DNA of 64,000 nt, from NCBI GenBank assembly GCA_052318935.1, contig JBQRKO010000004.1. One strand, given 5' to 3'. The stretch is from Niallia sp052318935. Its GTDB lineage: Bacteria; Bacillota; Bacilli; Bacillales; Cytobacillaceae. Of this stretch, positions 1 through 7,758 are shown piece by piece; position 1 is the first letter of the stretch, and every line of letters starts with the position of its first letter. Below the pieces are notes generated by a model. It had not been told where the DNA came from, made no database searches, and saw only the letters and a program-made list of their open reading frames with translations. Position numbers and translations under genes: made by a program.

Positions 1-654
1 CTACTTTAATAAACGCTTATTAATCGTCCATTTTAAGAGTATATGACTTATAAAAAAAAGAAAAAAAGATAAAGAGAAATTAAGAATTAGGCCGTATTCT
101 GATTCTCTAAAAGTAATAGGTTCAATATTAAACGTAATAATATGAAAAAATGGTATTATATTACCACCTGTTAAATATTCCGTTGATACATAACCTCCAA
201 TGACTATAATAGGAACCATTACTTTTTTTGAAAAAAGTACTATAAAAAAGGCAATAGCTATATATAAAAGAGACTGAAATAAATATGGCAGCAATAAATT
301 AAAAAAATAATTTTTATAATGTATTAAATTCAATATTAAACAATCAATAATAAGAAGTATTTCATATAATAATGTAAAAATACTAACTCTTAGTATACCA
401 TGCTGAAAAATGGTAAGAGGATAGGTAAACAGAACAGTATTTCCATCCTCTTCAAAATAATCATAATAAAGAAATATTATCCACCATGCTGAAAAAGGAA
501 CAACTAAAAATTCCATTTCTTTTAAAAGAATAAAATTAAGCTTGTTATCCAATAATACCATTTGAAAAAGAAAAATGATTTGAAGTAGAATAGGTAAATA
601 AAAGGAATATCCTAGAGCTTTTATTTCAAAAGGAAGGTTTAGTTTTTTTAACAT
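1..654 (-). CDS. ABC-2-type membrane subunit of an ABC transporter
   Basis: A 217-residue, strongly hydrophobic protein with about six predicted membrane segments and short charged loops, and no enzyme motif. I infer it is a second permease subunit because it is the last gene of a three-gene operon. Its ATG overlaps the end of the upstream ATPase gene by 7 bp, which suggests translational coupling. The stop codon occupies bases 1-3, so the gene is complete. AT-rich codon use matches the other two operon members. The substrate is unknown. Confidence 0.7.
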   Translation of the reverse strand: MLKKLNLPFEIKALGYSFYLPILLQIIFLFQMVLLDNKLNFILLKEMEFLVVPFSAWWIIFLYYDYFEEDGNTVLFTYPLTIFQHGILRVSIFTLLYEILLIIDCLILNLIHYKNYFFNLLLPYLFQSLLYIAIAFFIVLFSKKVMVPIIVIGGYVSTEYLTGGNIIPFFHIITFNIEPITFRESEYGLILNFSLSFFLFFISHILLKWTINKRLLK

Positions 655-1520
655 ACTACATTTACCCTTTTCGTCAAATATAAATAGGTATCTTCTAACG
701 TTGTTTCTACCAATTTTGCATTAGGAATATAGGATTCTGAGAAAAATCTAACTAAATAAGAATCGCTTAATTGTTTTGTTGAAATAATATCTTCTTCGTT
801 TATTGCTAATTTTTTTTCAATAGGGATTTCTATTTCCCATACCATCCCCGTAGTTATTTCTATTAATTCTTTTCTACTTCCAGTTTGTAAGACCTTTCCT
901 TGTTTCATAATAGCAATATTATTACAAGTAGATTCTAAGTCTTCCACAATATGACTTGAAATAATGATTATTCGGTCTTCTGATAATTTTCTTAAGAGTT
1001 GTCTAAAGCGTACGCGTTCTTCAATATCTAAACCAGCTGTAGGTTCATCTACAATAATAATTTTTGGATTTCCCAATAAAGCTTGTGCTATTCCCAGACG
1101 TCTTAACATACCACCTGAGAGATTTTTTATTTTCTTTTCTCTTTCATTCATTAAATTGACCGCAGAAAGAATGTTATCTATAGTAGTGTTTCTATTTGTT
1201 TTTATTGTTAAACCTTTTAAGATTGCGAAATGATTCATGACCTCTTTAATAGTTAAGTTTTTATAAATAGAAAAATGTTGTGGCAGGTAACCAATATGGT
1301 TTCTCACTTTTTTTACATTTTCCCATGAAATATCCTCTAAATGTATACTTCCGTTATCTTGTTTTTCAAGTGTTGCAATAATTCGCATCAGCGTAGTTTT
1401 TCCGGCACCATTTGGTCCAAGAAGACCAAATGATCCTTTTATTTGGAGAGAAACATTGTTTAAGACTTGCTTTCCTCTAAAGCTTTTATTTATATTATTT
1501 AATACTAAATTACTCAACAT
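648..1520 (-). CDS. ABC transporter ATP-binding protein
   Basis: A cytoplasmic ATPase of about 290 residues that should power the two membrane proteins encoded around it. Visible in order are Walker A GPNGAGKTT (near residue 36), a Q-loop region, the signature LSGGMLRR (near 135), Walker B IIIVDEPTAGLD (near 155) and a switch histidine in SSH. A C-terminal extension of about 70 residues follows, as in ABC-2 exporters of the CcmA type. A GTG lies two codons upstream, but I prefer the ATG at 1520 because GGTAGGTG sits at proper spacing. The gene overlaps the 3' end of the upstream permease. Confidence 0.9.
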   Translation of the reverse strand: MLSNLVLNNINKSFRGKQVLNNVSLQIKGSFGLLGPNGAGKTTLMRIIATLEKQDNGSIHLEDISWENVKKVRNHIGYLPQHFSIYKNLTIKEVMNHFAILKGLTIKTNRNTTIDNILSAVNLMNEREKKIKNLSGGMLRRLGIAQALLGNPKIIIVDEPTAGLDIEERVRFRQLLRKLSEDRIIIISSHIVEDLESTCNNIAIMKQGKVLQTGSRKELIEITTGMVWEIEIPIEKKLAINEEDIISTKQLSDSYLVRFFSESYIPNAKLVETTLEDTYLYLTKRVNVVC

Positions 1521-3552
1521 TTTCACCTACCCTATATTTCTTTAATAAAATTTGAACATCTTCCCATGACACTTTTCCACTTCTTATCATAGTAAACCAT
1601 TCGATACAAAACTTATTTTTCTTGTCGAGATTACTTTCTTCTTTTAGCCAATCGGATAATGTCATTAATACTTTCTTTTTAGTCCCAGTGCTAGGTACCG
1701 AATTATACCATTCTATTTTATTTCCCTCATCAATAATATTATTTTGCTTATTATATATATATCCATACATAATTTCAAAAGCTTGCAAAAAGTCAGGGTC
1801 TTCCACCACTATATCTAGATACTTCCAAGTTAGTGCGGGAACAAGCCAATATGTATATATATAAGGAATATCAATTAGCCAAGAATCATCAGAATAATTT
1901 AACAACAAGATCTCTGGTGAATACCAAACAAACTGATATTGTAGAGAATTATCTGAAATAGATAATGTTGGAACCATCATAACTTTTGAAGGATAAGGTA
2001 GAGATAAATTAAAATCTTTTGAAATTTTATCCATCAATGATTTAGTTGCAAATTCAAATTCATTATATTTAAGTCCTTTTATATCACCAGGGAAAACTAG
2101 CAATGATTTTCCATTCTTTTTACTTTGCAATTCTCCGGTTGTTAATGTTAAGCCAAAAGAGGAAGTACCTTCCCATTTGTTTTCTCCTTCTTTTTCTAAG
2201 TTTGTGTATAACGGTTTTTTTCCACTATATTTAAGTTTATATGATACAAAGTTGTTTACTTGATGGTTTGTTCTTACTAATTGTCCATATTTATTGATAA
2301 TAAAGGATGGTTTATTATCAACCGATGGAAGCCAGTTAAAGTAAAAAGGGAGGTAGATAGCTCTCTGATTGGCATAAAATAAAGGGGAGCTACTACCCTC
2401 ATATTCTAATTCAAGAGACCACTTTGTTTTAGATTTCCATACTTTTTTTAAAAAGATTTGAATAGAATCTTGATCTTGCTTAAACTTTAATTCTTCATTT
2501 CCAACCCTAATACTTTTTATTTTTAAATCATGGTATAAAGAAAGAGTAAAATCTTTTAAGTCTTTATTACTATCATTCATCAAAACCATTTTTACACGAG
2601 ACTTTAATAGTCTATCAATATCTAAATCAATATCATAGGATAAAATTGTTAAGTTATTATTCTCTATATAGTTAGATTTTTTTTCATAATAAGAAATATC
2701 ATAAAATTCTCTGGATTTTTTACTCTCGTCTCCACTTACATATAACTGCCATTTTAAACTTAGAGGATAAGCAATTGTCATTATTAATAGAGATGAAATA
2801 GATAAAATTAACCAAGCAAATTTTTTTTCTAGTAAATTTTTACCTTTATATAAATAAAGGGTATACGTAACAACTAAAATTATTATCCACAATAGATGGG
2901 TTAACCAATAGAAGATATCTATGGAAAATCCATAATGACTATTATATACTCCATAAGGATTTGGATCTCCTAAATTTAACCACCTTGTAACTTGTTTCCA
3001 TTGTGTTCCAATAAAAGCTGTATTCATTGGCCCTATTAACGCCCAAATAATTAAAGTTAATGGGAAAATGAGTTTACTTTTAATAATGATTGCTAATAGA
3101 TAGCCAATACAGTAGCTAATAAAAAAAGGTATACAAAAATAGAGCAAAAAATAGAGAAACGCACTTAAATAAAAATGCGTAACTGGCCATCCTTTTAAAA
3201 AGTAATAACTTAAAAAAAGAAGGTACGATAATATACTTAAACCAAAAGCAACAATTGCACCATATAAGATATTAGAAATTATTTTATATAATAATGCATC
3301 TTTGATGGTTAAGAATAAATCAGTTAATTGATGCTTGTCCTCTGAACGCATTACCATGACGCCAAATAGCAAAAAAGCTAAAATACCTCCTTGAACTAGA
3401 AAACTTGTAGAGGTTAACATTTGTCCAGGTGATTGTATGTCATACAAGGCAAGTATTTCATAGCTAAAGAACCCTAGTAAAAGCAACCAAAATAATAGCT
3501 GTCTTTTAAACTGTAACCATAATAAAACTATACTGTTAATTATAATATGCAA
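1510..3552 (-). CDS. ABC-2 permease fused to an M1-aminopeptidase-like domain
   Basis: The N-terminal ~270 residues hold about six to seven membrane segments of an ABC-2 permease. The C-terminal ~400 residues are soluble. They begin with a stretch (near residues 300-375) that reads like the N-terminal beta domain of M1 aminopeptidases: alternating YDIDLDID-type strands, 'MVLMNDSNKDLKDFTLSL', then an IRVGNEELKF-type strand. Permease/M1 fusions are a known architecture. Here I see no HEXXH zinc motif, so the domain is probably non-catalytic and may bind peptide or protein outside the membrane. The start is a TTG preceded by GAGGGG. It is first in the operon, divergent from the secreted protein at 3700. 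Confidence 0.75.
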   Translation of the reverse strand: MHIIINSIVLLWLQFKRQLLFWLLLLGFFSYEILALYDIQSPGQMLTSTSFLVQGGILAFLLFGVMVMRSEDKHQLTDLFLTIKDALLYKIISNILYGAIVAFGLSILSYLLFLSYYFLKGWPVTHFYLSAFLYFLLYFCIPFFISYCIGYLLAIIIKSKLIFPLTLIIWALIGPMNTAFIGTQWKQVTRWLNLGDPNPYGVYNSHYGFSIDIFYWLTHLLWIIILVVTYTLYLYKGKNLLEKKFAWLILSISSLLIMTIAYPLSLKWQLYVSGDESKKSREFYDISYYEKKSNYIENNNLTILSYDIDLDIDRLLKSRVKMVLMNDSNKDLKDFTLSLYHDLKIKSIRVGNEELKFKQDQDSIQIFLKKVWKSKTKWSLELEYEGSSSPLFYANQRAIYLPFYFNWLPSVDNKPSFIINKYGQLVRTNHQVNNFVSYKLKYSGKKPLYTNLEKEGENKWEGTSSFGLTLTTGELQSKKNGKSLLVFPGDIKGLKYNEFEFATKSLMDKISKDFNLSLPYPSKVMMVPTLSISDNSLQYQFVWYSPEILLLNYSDDSWLIDIPYIYTYWLVPALTWKYLDIVVEDPDFLQAFEIMYGYIYNKQNNIIDEGNKIEWYNSVPSTGTKKKVLMTLSDWLKEESNLDKKNKFCIEWFTMIRSGKVSWEDVQILLKKYRVGENVE

Positions 3553-3699
3553 TATTTTCCCCTCACTTAGAAATAAATAATATATGATATTATTTTACTA
3601 CAAAAAAGGAAATAAAATAATAAAAATGAAAAATTTTAACTTTTTTATAGGTAAATATGGTAATATTGACTTGTTGAATTAATTTGTGGAGGGGAAAAA

Positions 3700-4083
3700 A
3701 TGAAAATTAAAAAAGCTTTAGGAGGAATTTTAACTTTTGGAGTGTTAATGTTATTTGGCTTTAATGCTTATGCATCAAGTTCTTTTGCCCAAATAGATAG
3801 TAGTAATCCAGACGCTTCTGGTTCACAAGTCTACTGTGGTGATCATGTGATGGATTCATTCTGGGCAAATAACGATAGTAGTATAGATTATTACGCTTAT
3901 ATTATGCAAGAAATAACAGGTCCTAATAAATCAGTTCATACTCGAACAGTTGGTGATAATCAAGAAATTTATGAATCTAATATTTGGATAGTAGATAAAG
4001 ATGATTATTATGTAAGAGCAAAATGGACTGGTGAAGCTGGTCTTTATTATTTGCAAGGGGCAGCTGGAATGGAAAGTAAATAG
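3700..4083 (+). CDS. Small secreted protein, unrecognised, divergent from ABC operon
   Basis: A 127-residue protein with a clear signal peptide: MKIKK, a hydrophobic core LGGILTFGVLMLFGF, then AYA|SS, with cleavage probably after residue 25. The mature ~102 residues are acidic and rich in Asp, Ser and Tyr, with a single cysteine (QVYCGDH), and suggest a small beta-sheet domain. GGAGGGG gives a strong ribosome binding site. I do not recognise a family. Its divergence from an ABC exporter with an extracytoplasmic domain suggests it is the exported, sensed or immunity-related partner, such as a bacteriocin-like product, but this is inference from position only. Confidence 0.65.
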   Translation: MKIKKALGGILTFGVLMLFGFNAYASSSFAQIDSSNPDASGSQVYCGDHVMDSFWANNDSSIDYYAYIMQEITGPNKSVHTRTVGDNQEIYESNIWIVDKDDYYVRAKWTGEAGLYYLQGAAGMESK

Positions 4084-4151
4084 GGAAATTAATTTAACTT
4101 TTAAAGATAGATTTCTAACATAATAGTTTTAAGAATAATACTGTATAGGGG

Positions 4152-4266
4152 GCTGTTTCATAAGTCATATTACTTATGAGATAGCTTTCTTCTTTATATG
4201 TGAATAGTGTCTAGTAAATAACATTTCTTTTTGCTCTTATGTTTTTAACAACATAGGGGCTTTTTT
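4152..4266 (+). terminator. Two hairpins after the secreted protein gene
   Basis: Bases 4152-4185 form an inverted repeat with arms around CATAAGT/ACTTATG; its first bases resemble insertion-sequence ends as well as a terminator. A second hairpin at 4231-4266 (CTTATGTT/ACATAGGGGC followed by TTTTTT) is a typical Rho-independent terminator on the + strand. Confidence 0.5.
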
Positions 4267-4288
4267 ACATATGATAGCAAGTACAATA

Positions 4289-4515
4289 AATTAGTTGTGC
4301 CTGTTCGGAACGTTTTTGGTTAAACTTTATTTTAAATCTACATCATATGCAATAAGGTTTGAGAAAGTCCTTATGAAAAGATTAAGGAAATTTTCATTAG
4401 AGCTTGAGCCTAATAAGACTAGGTTAGTAGAGTCTGATCGTTTTACCAGTAAACATGCACAGAAAAAAAGGAAGAAATTAGAAACGATATACTTACTAGG
4501 TTTTACACATTACGG
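4289..4515 (+). pseudogene. Group II intron reverse transcriptase/maturase fragment
   Basis: The translation contains the arrangement KRLRKFSLELEPNKTRLVE, then a basic stretch, then LLGFTHYGK. This is the palm/thumb boundary region of group II intron-encoded reverse transcriptases (the usual form is ...KTRLIEFGRFA...ETFDFLGFTHYC). Only about 75 residues remain; the catalytic YADD region and the maturase and endonuclease domains are absent. It is fused in another frame to an unrelated fragment and abuts the Tn7-like ends, so it is debris rather than a gene. Confidence 0.7.
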
Positions 4516-4519
4516 GAAA

Positions 4520-4704
4520 CAAACTATTCTATTGAACAAATTAAAGAAGCTGTTAATAAACTGGACTCGTCAATTAGAGTTACTTTTGATGATACAAACA
4601 AAACAATTAATGTAACGCCAAATACAGTAAAGACATTTGTAGGAATTATCCATAACAGTATTGTACAACGTTTGATGTCCGGTGAAGTTGAAATAGCTAT
4701 TTAG
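4520..4704 (+). pseudogene. C-terminal fragment of an unrecognised protein
   Basis: In the frame ending with the TAG at 4702-4704 there is a coherent stretch beginning YSIEQIKEAVNKLDSSIRV and ending in QRLMSGEVEIAI. It has no start codon of its own and follows the intron fragment directly. The family is not recognised. It ends 9 bp before the first Tn7-like left-end site, so it may be the last piece of cargo of the element whose left end lies at 4714-4863. Confidence 0.35.
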
Positions 4705-4713
4705 AATTGTAAC

Positions 4714-4863
4714 TTTTGATCAAACTTTTTTATAAAAACTAACTGTACATTAAAACCGATCTCATACATTTTGATCAATCTTTTTTCAAAATGAGTGGGT
4801 TTCTTCTATTATAAAATCAACGTTTGCAGCTCACTTTTGATCAAACTTTATTTCAAAGCTACA
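4714..4863 (-). mobile_element. Tn7-like left end (three spaced TnsB-type sites)
   Basis: Three copies of a 20-22 bp motif of type TTTTGATCAAACTTTATT occur in one orientation at 4714, 4769 and 4835, with the last running to a terminal ACA at 4863. Tn7 left ends carry three widely spaced TnsB sites and terminate in TGT/ACA. Six bases (AATTTT) separate this terminus from the right end that starts at 4870. The element it closes would lie to the left, and its own right end is not visible in the window. Confidence 0.7.
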
Positions 4864-4869
4864 AATTTT

Positions 4870-4960
4870 TGTGGATTTATAATAAAGTTTGATCATTTGT
4901 AACAAAGATTGATTATTTCTAAAAAAGATTGATCATTTATAATAAAATTTGATAAAAAAT
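4870..4960 (+). mobile_element. Tn7-like right end (four contiguous 20-bp sites)
   Basis: From TGTGG at 4870 inward, four adjacent copies of AATAAAGTTTGATCATTTGT and variants begin at 4881, 4901, 4921 and 4941, an exact 20-bp period. Tn7 right ends likewise start TGTGGG and carry four packed TnsB sites of type ACAATAAAGTCTTAAACTG, immediately outside tnsA. The same arrangement holds here, with tnsA at 5028. Confidence 0.8.
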
Positions 4961-4999
4961 AGCCTCTTCGGGTTTGATATCCGTAAGAGGCTATTTTTG
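4960..4999 (+). terminator. Hairpin between right end and tnsA
   Basis: AGCCTCTT and AAGAGGCT arms close a loop and are followed by TTTTTG, a Rho-independent terminator shape placed just before the tnsA ribosome binding site (AAGAGGTG). It may shield tnsA from transcription entering from outside. Different-sequence hairpins occupy the same position before the tnsA stubs at 30421, 51341 and 63615. Confidence 0.65.
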
Positions 5000-5027
5000 T
5001 GTTTCTAAATAAAAAAGAGGTGAATTT

Positions 5028-5592
5028 ATGTCTAAACGCAAACGTTCAGTATCAATTGACAAAAAATTAAAAGATGGTTTTGGGCAAGGAATGGGCATTG
5101 ATTACAAACCATGGGTTACTATTCAAGATGTACCATCTTTAGGACGTTCAACTCGATTAAAAGGGATAAAAGTAAAAAGACAGTTTGAATTTCTCTCAGA
5201 TTAAAACGAAACTACTTTTATTTATTGGAATATTCAGGTTTTATTGTGGATATTCGTGAACAGTTTCCTTTATTACCAATTGAAGAAACAATTATCATCG
5301 CAGAAGAATTAGGGATTAAACACCCCACAGATCCTAATACAGGCGAACCAGTAGTAATGACAACAGACTTTTTAGTAACGGTAAGTAAAAATCAGCAGTA
5401 TCAGAGCTAGAACTTTGAAATATAAAGATGAACTTATGAATAAAAGAGTGTTAGAGTAGTTTGAAATAGAGCGTATCTATTGGGAACGGCAGAATATAGA
5501 TTGGGGAATTGTTACAGAGTTAGAGGTTTCTAAAAGATTAACGAGATTTTACACGTTAATAAAGTCAGAAAAGATTTTTCAGAGAAGGTGAG
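5028..5592 (+). pseudogene. tnsA: tnsA, Tn7-like transposase endonuclease subunit, broken
   Basis: TnsA cuts the 5' ends of Tn7-like elements together with TnsB. The reading restores to a nearly full TnsA: MSKRKRS...., DYKPWVTIQDVPS, GRSTRLKG, then VDIREQFPLLPIEETIIIAEE, the metal-site region MTTDFLVTV, and a C-terminal ERQNIDWGIVTE. It is broken by a one-base loss near 5203 (after FLSD), a frame change near 5395 and an in-frame TAG near 5456. It sits directly inside the right end and upstream of tnsB, the standard Tn7 order. Confidence 0.85.
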
Positions 5593-5598
5593 AGCGAT

Positions 5599-6491
5599 AT
5601 GATCTTTTATAACCAAGTCTATCAATATACTGATAGAGAAGAAGAGAATCGTATTCGTGTTATTGAAATAAATGATAATGCAGCATACTTGGTTGATCTT
5701 CATGGAGATACTTCGATGCCTAAAAAAATTTTACTTTCAGATATGGAGAATGAAATACAAAATGATATTTTACTTCCTATCCCAGATCCATATGCAAAAG
5801 AGTATCGTGAAAGAGGAGACCGGGATTATCGACTAGATGCCAGTTTGAATCTAGAAGAATTTACTAAAATCGTGATTCATCTTGTCCTGCATCATAATAA
5901 AAAAATTATTAATAAATATCCATTAGAAAAAGAAATGATAACCGCAGGATTAGCGGATACCCCAATTAATTTATGGACTTGGGGAATTGAAAATAAAAAA
6001 GGTAGATTACAGACAATTAGCGATAAAAATATATTGAGGTTGAATTTACTACCTAAAGGTAAAGCTCGTATCACAAGAGCAGGCATTAAATTTAAAGGAT
6101 TGTCTTATGGCTCGGAAAAGGCTATAAATGAGCAGTGGTATTTAAAGATGAAAAATAAAAGTATTGAGGTAGTTTTTGATCCACGAGAAATGAACCAAAT
6201 ATATATCCCACATTCTGATGGTCGTAATTTCGATATATGTTATCTCTTAGATAGCAGTCATCAATATAAAAATAACTCTTTAGAAGAAATTGAATTTTAT
6301 CAGCAGCTCTTACAAGAAATAAAATTACGATAAAGTACTAAGCAAAAAGAAAATACACTTAATGCAGATGCAGCGATTGACTCCATTATTAAACAAGCAG
6401 TTAAAGAGAAAAAGCAAACTTCTTCTGAAAGTAGTAAAGCAGAACGTTCGGTTATATTAGCTGGAATTCGTACAAATTCAGCTCTTTGGTC
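5599..6491 (+). pseudogene. tnsB: tnsB, Tn7-like DDE transposase, catalytic core deleted
   Basis: The open frame 5599-6333 (244 codons) joins the first ~67 residues of a TnsB-like protein (MIFYNQVYQYTDREEE...) directly to the region after the DDE core (EYRERGDRDYRLDASL) and the Mu-transposase C-terminal beta-barrel (RLNLLPKGKARITRAGIKFK, then VVFDPREMNQIYIP). TnsB proteins are usually around 650-700 residues, so about 400 residues including all DDE residues are missing. After a TAA at 6331 the C-terminal tail continues in frame to about 6485 before unrelated DNA begins. It cannot transpose on its own. Confidence 0.85.
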
Positions 6492-6558
6492 TTTTGTTAG
6501 TAATTCTTTCCCTCTTGATACCATATTTCCACCATCCCTTCAAAAACATAGATTATTT

Positions 6559-6999
6559 CTATTTTTCCAGATATCGATAAACAGTTGTCCGGGACACACC
6601 CCACCTTTGAGCGATATCCGTAATGGACGTCCCATTTGCCACCAATGTTTTCAACATTTCAATTCTTTTTTATCTAATTTCTCCGGTCTTCCTCCTAATC
6701 ATCCTCTGGCTCTTGCTGCAGCACGACCAGCTGCTAAACGCTCTTGGATAAGATTACGCTCAAATGCAGCAAAAAGATGGAACATAAGTTGTCCCGTTGC
6801 ACTGGCTTTGTCCATGGTGATGTTTTCCTGTAAGCTATGGAAGCTAATACCACAATCGTTAAGGTCATTCACTATTTTTATTAAATGTTGCATATTTCTT
6901 CCTAAACGACCTAAGCGCCGCCATACTACTATCGTGTCACCAGAGCGTACAAATCTAAGGTCTTCTTCCAATTCTTGTCTTTTATCACGATAAAACAGA
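6559..6999 (-). pseudogene. Serine recombinase (Tn3-type resolvase), broken
   Basis: Reading leftward there is a resolvase core (VVWRRLGRLGRNMQHLI, SLQENITMDKASATGQLM, ERLAAGRAAARARG), then a TGA in the linker, LGGRPEKLDKK, a one-base loss in an A-run, and an intact helix-turn-helix tail (TDIAQRWGVSRTTVYRYLEK). The first ~40 residues with the catalytic serine are absent on this strand. A resolvase-like N terminus, MKVGYARV, lies nearby on the opposite strand at 7027, suggesting an inversion split the gene. Confidence 0.8.
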
Positions 7000-7026
7000 A
7001 AAATTAAAAAACAAAGGATGAAATAA

Positions 7027-7343
7027 ATGAAGGTAGGATATGCACGTGTTAAGATAACCCTGAGACAACACTGCCTGAAAATTGTAGATTTGATGCTTGT
7101 ATTGTGATTTCAAAGGATTATCAAATGGATGATTCAATTTATGAAGGTAAACTCTCTGGTGGAAAATACCTTATTTACGAAGTCAAACATACGGCAGAAG
7201 ATATTCAAATAGCATATGCTGATATTTTTTCATCTCTACAAAGTAATGGATATCAAATTGATAATAAACCTATTTTGGAAAAATACACTGGTGATATGAT
7301 TAACAATCCTTATTGTGAAATCTGCGTGCCCATAAAATCATGA
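7027..7343 (+). pseudogene. Resolvase start joined to a GyrI-like C-terminal fragment
   Basis: Bases 7027-7050 encode MKVGYARV, the hallmark N terminus of serine resolvases. The reading then passes into DNPETTLPENCRFDACIVIS and on to CEICVPIKS, stop at 7343. The second part matches the C-terminal two thirds of the GyrI-like protein at 36486-36935 (DNPETTLPNNCRYDAGIVIS ... CEICVPIK). The chimera shows a recombination junction near 7053. The GyrI-like part lacks its N-terminal half and a start codon. Confidence 0.7.
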
Positions 7344-7537
7344 CTTATCGGCTGTTGCTGTAGAACATCAAAAAATTATTAACAGCGAACAAACTTAAAG
7401 AGCATGTTTTAAAGAAGTGTATTAAAAACATGCTCTTATTCTATTAATGGTGAATTTTTCTTCATTTCTTATTCAACTAAGTATTCACTCCATCAAGAAG
7501 AAAATAAGCTAGATCCATTAATTATCATCACTAGAAA

Positions 7538-7715
7538 TTAACGTTGTTTCATATATCGTTTTATTATGCTTTTCATGAAAGATTGAACAACCTCATAACC
7601 TACTGCATATCCAGCACAAAAAGAAAGACCTACAGGTTGGTATCCTTCTTGTTTGGCAATCTCATCACCAAACATATAACTACTTACCTCAGCAAATCCT
7701 TTTAATGATAATACA
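7538..7715 (-). pseudogene. C-terminal fragment, possibly DUF2268-type protease
   Basis: Leftward translation gives LKGFAEVSSYMFGDEIAKQE, GYQPVGLSFCAGYAVGYEVV and a basic end MKSIIKRYMKQR before the stop at 7538. This resembles the C-terminal part of DUF2268 predicted Zn-dependent proteases, but only about 58 residues are left and the HEXXH region is missing. The family assignment comes from recall of the pattern and is tentative. Confidence 0.4.
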
Positions 7716-7758
7716 AATTAAACACATCAAAATGAATATTCATCAAATTTTATATTAT

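Noticed and set aside
3700..4083. Secreted protein as a lactococcin-972-type bacteriocin
   Set aside because: The nearby large permease made this tempting, but the mature sequence lacks the Gly/Trp/Tyr-rich pattern of that family and the permease has an M1-like rather than the usual lactococcin-972 immunity architecture.
4881..4960. Short periodic direct repeats that could be taken for a CRISPR array
   Set aside because: The period is 20 bp with no unique spacers, and the repeats lie just outside tnsA with an opposed set next to them. TnsB-type end sites explain them better.
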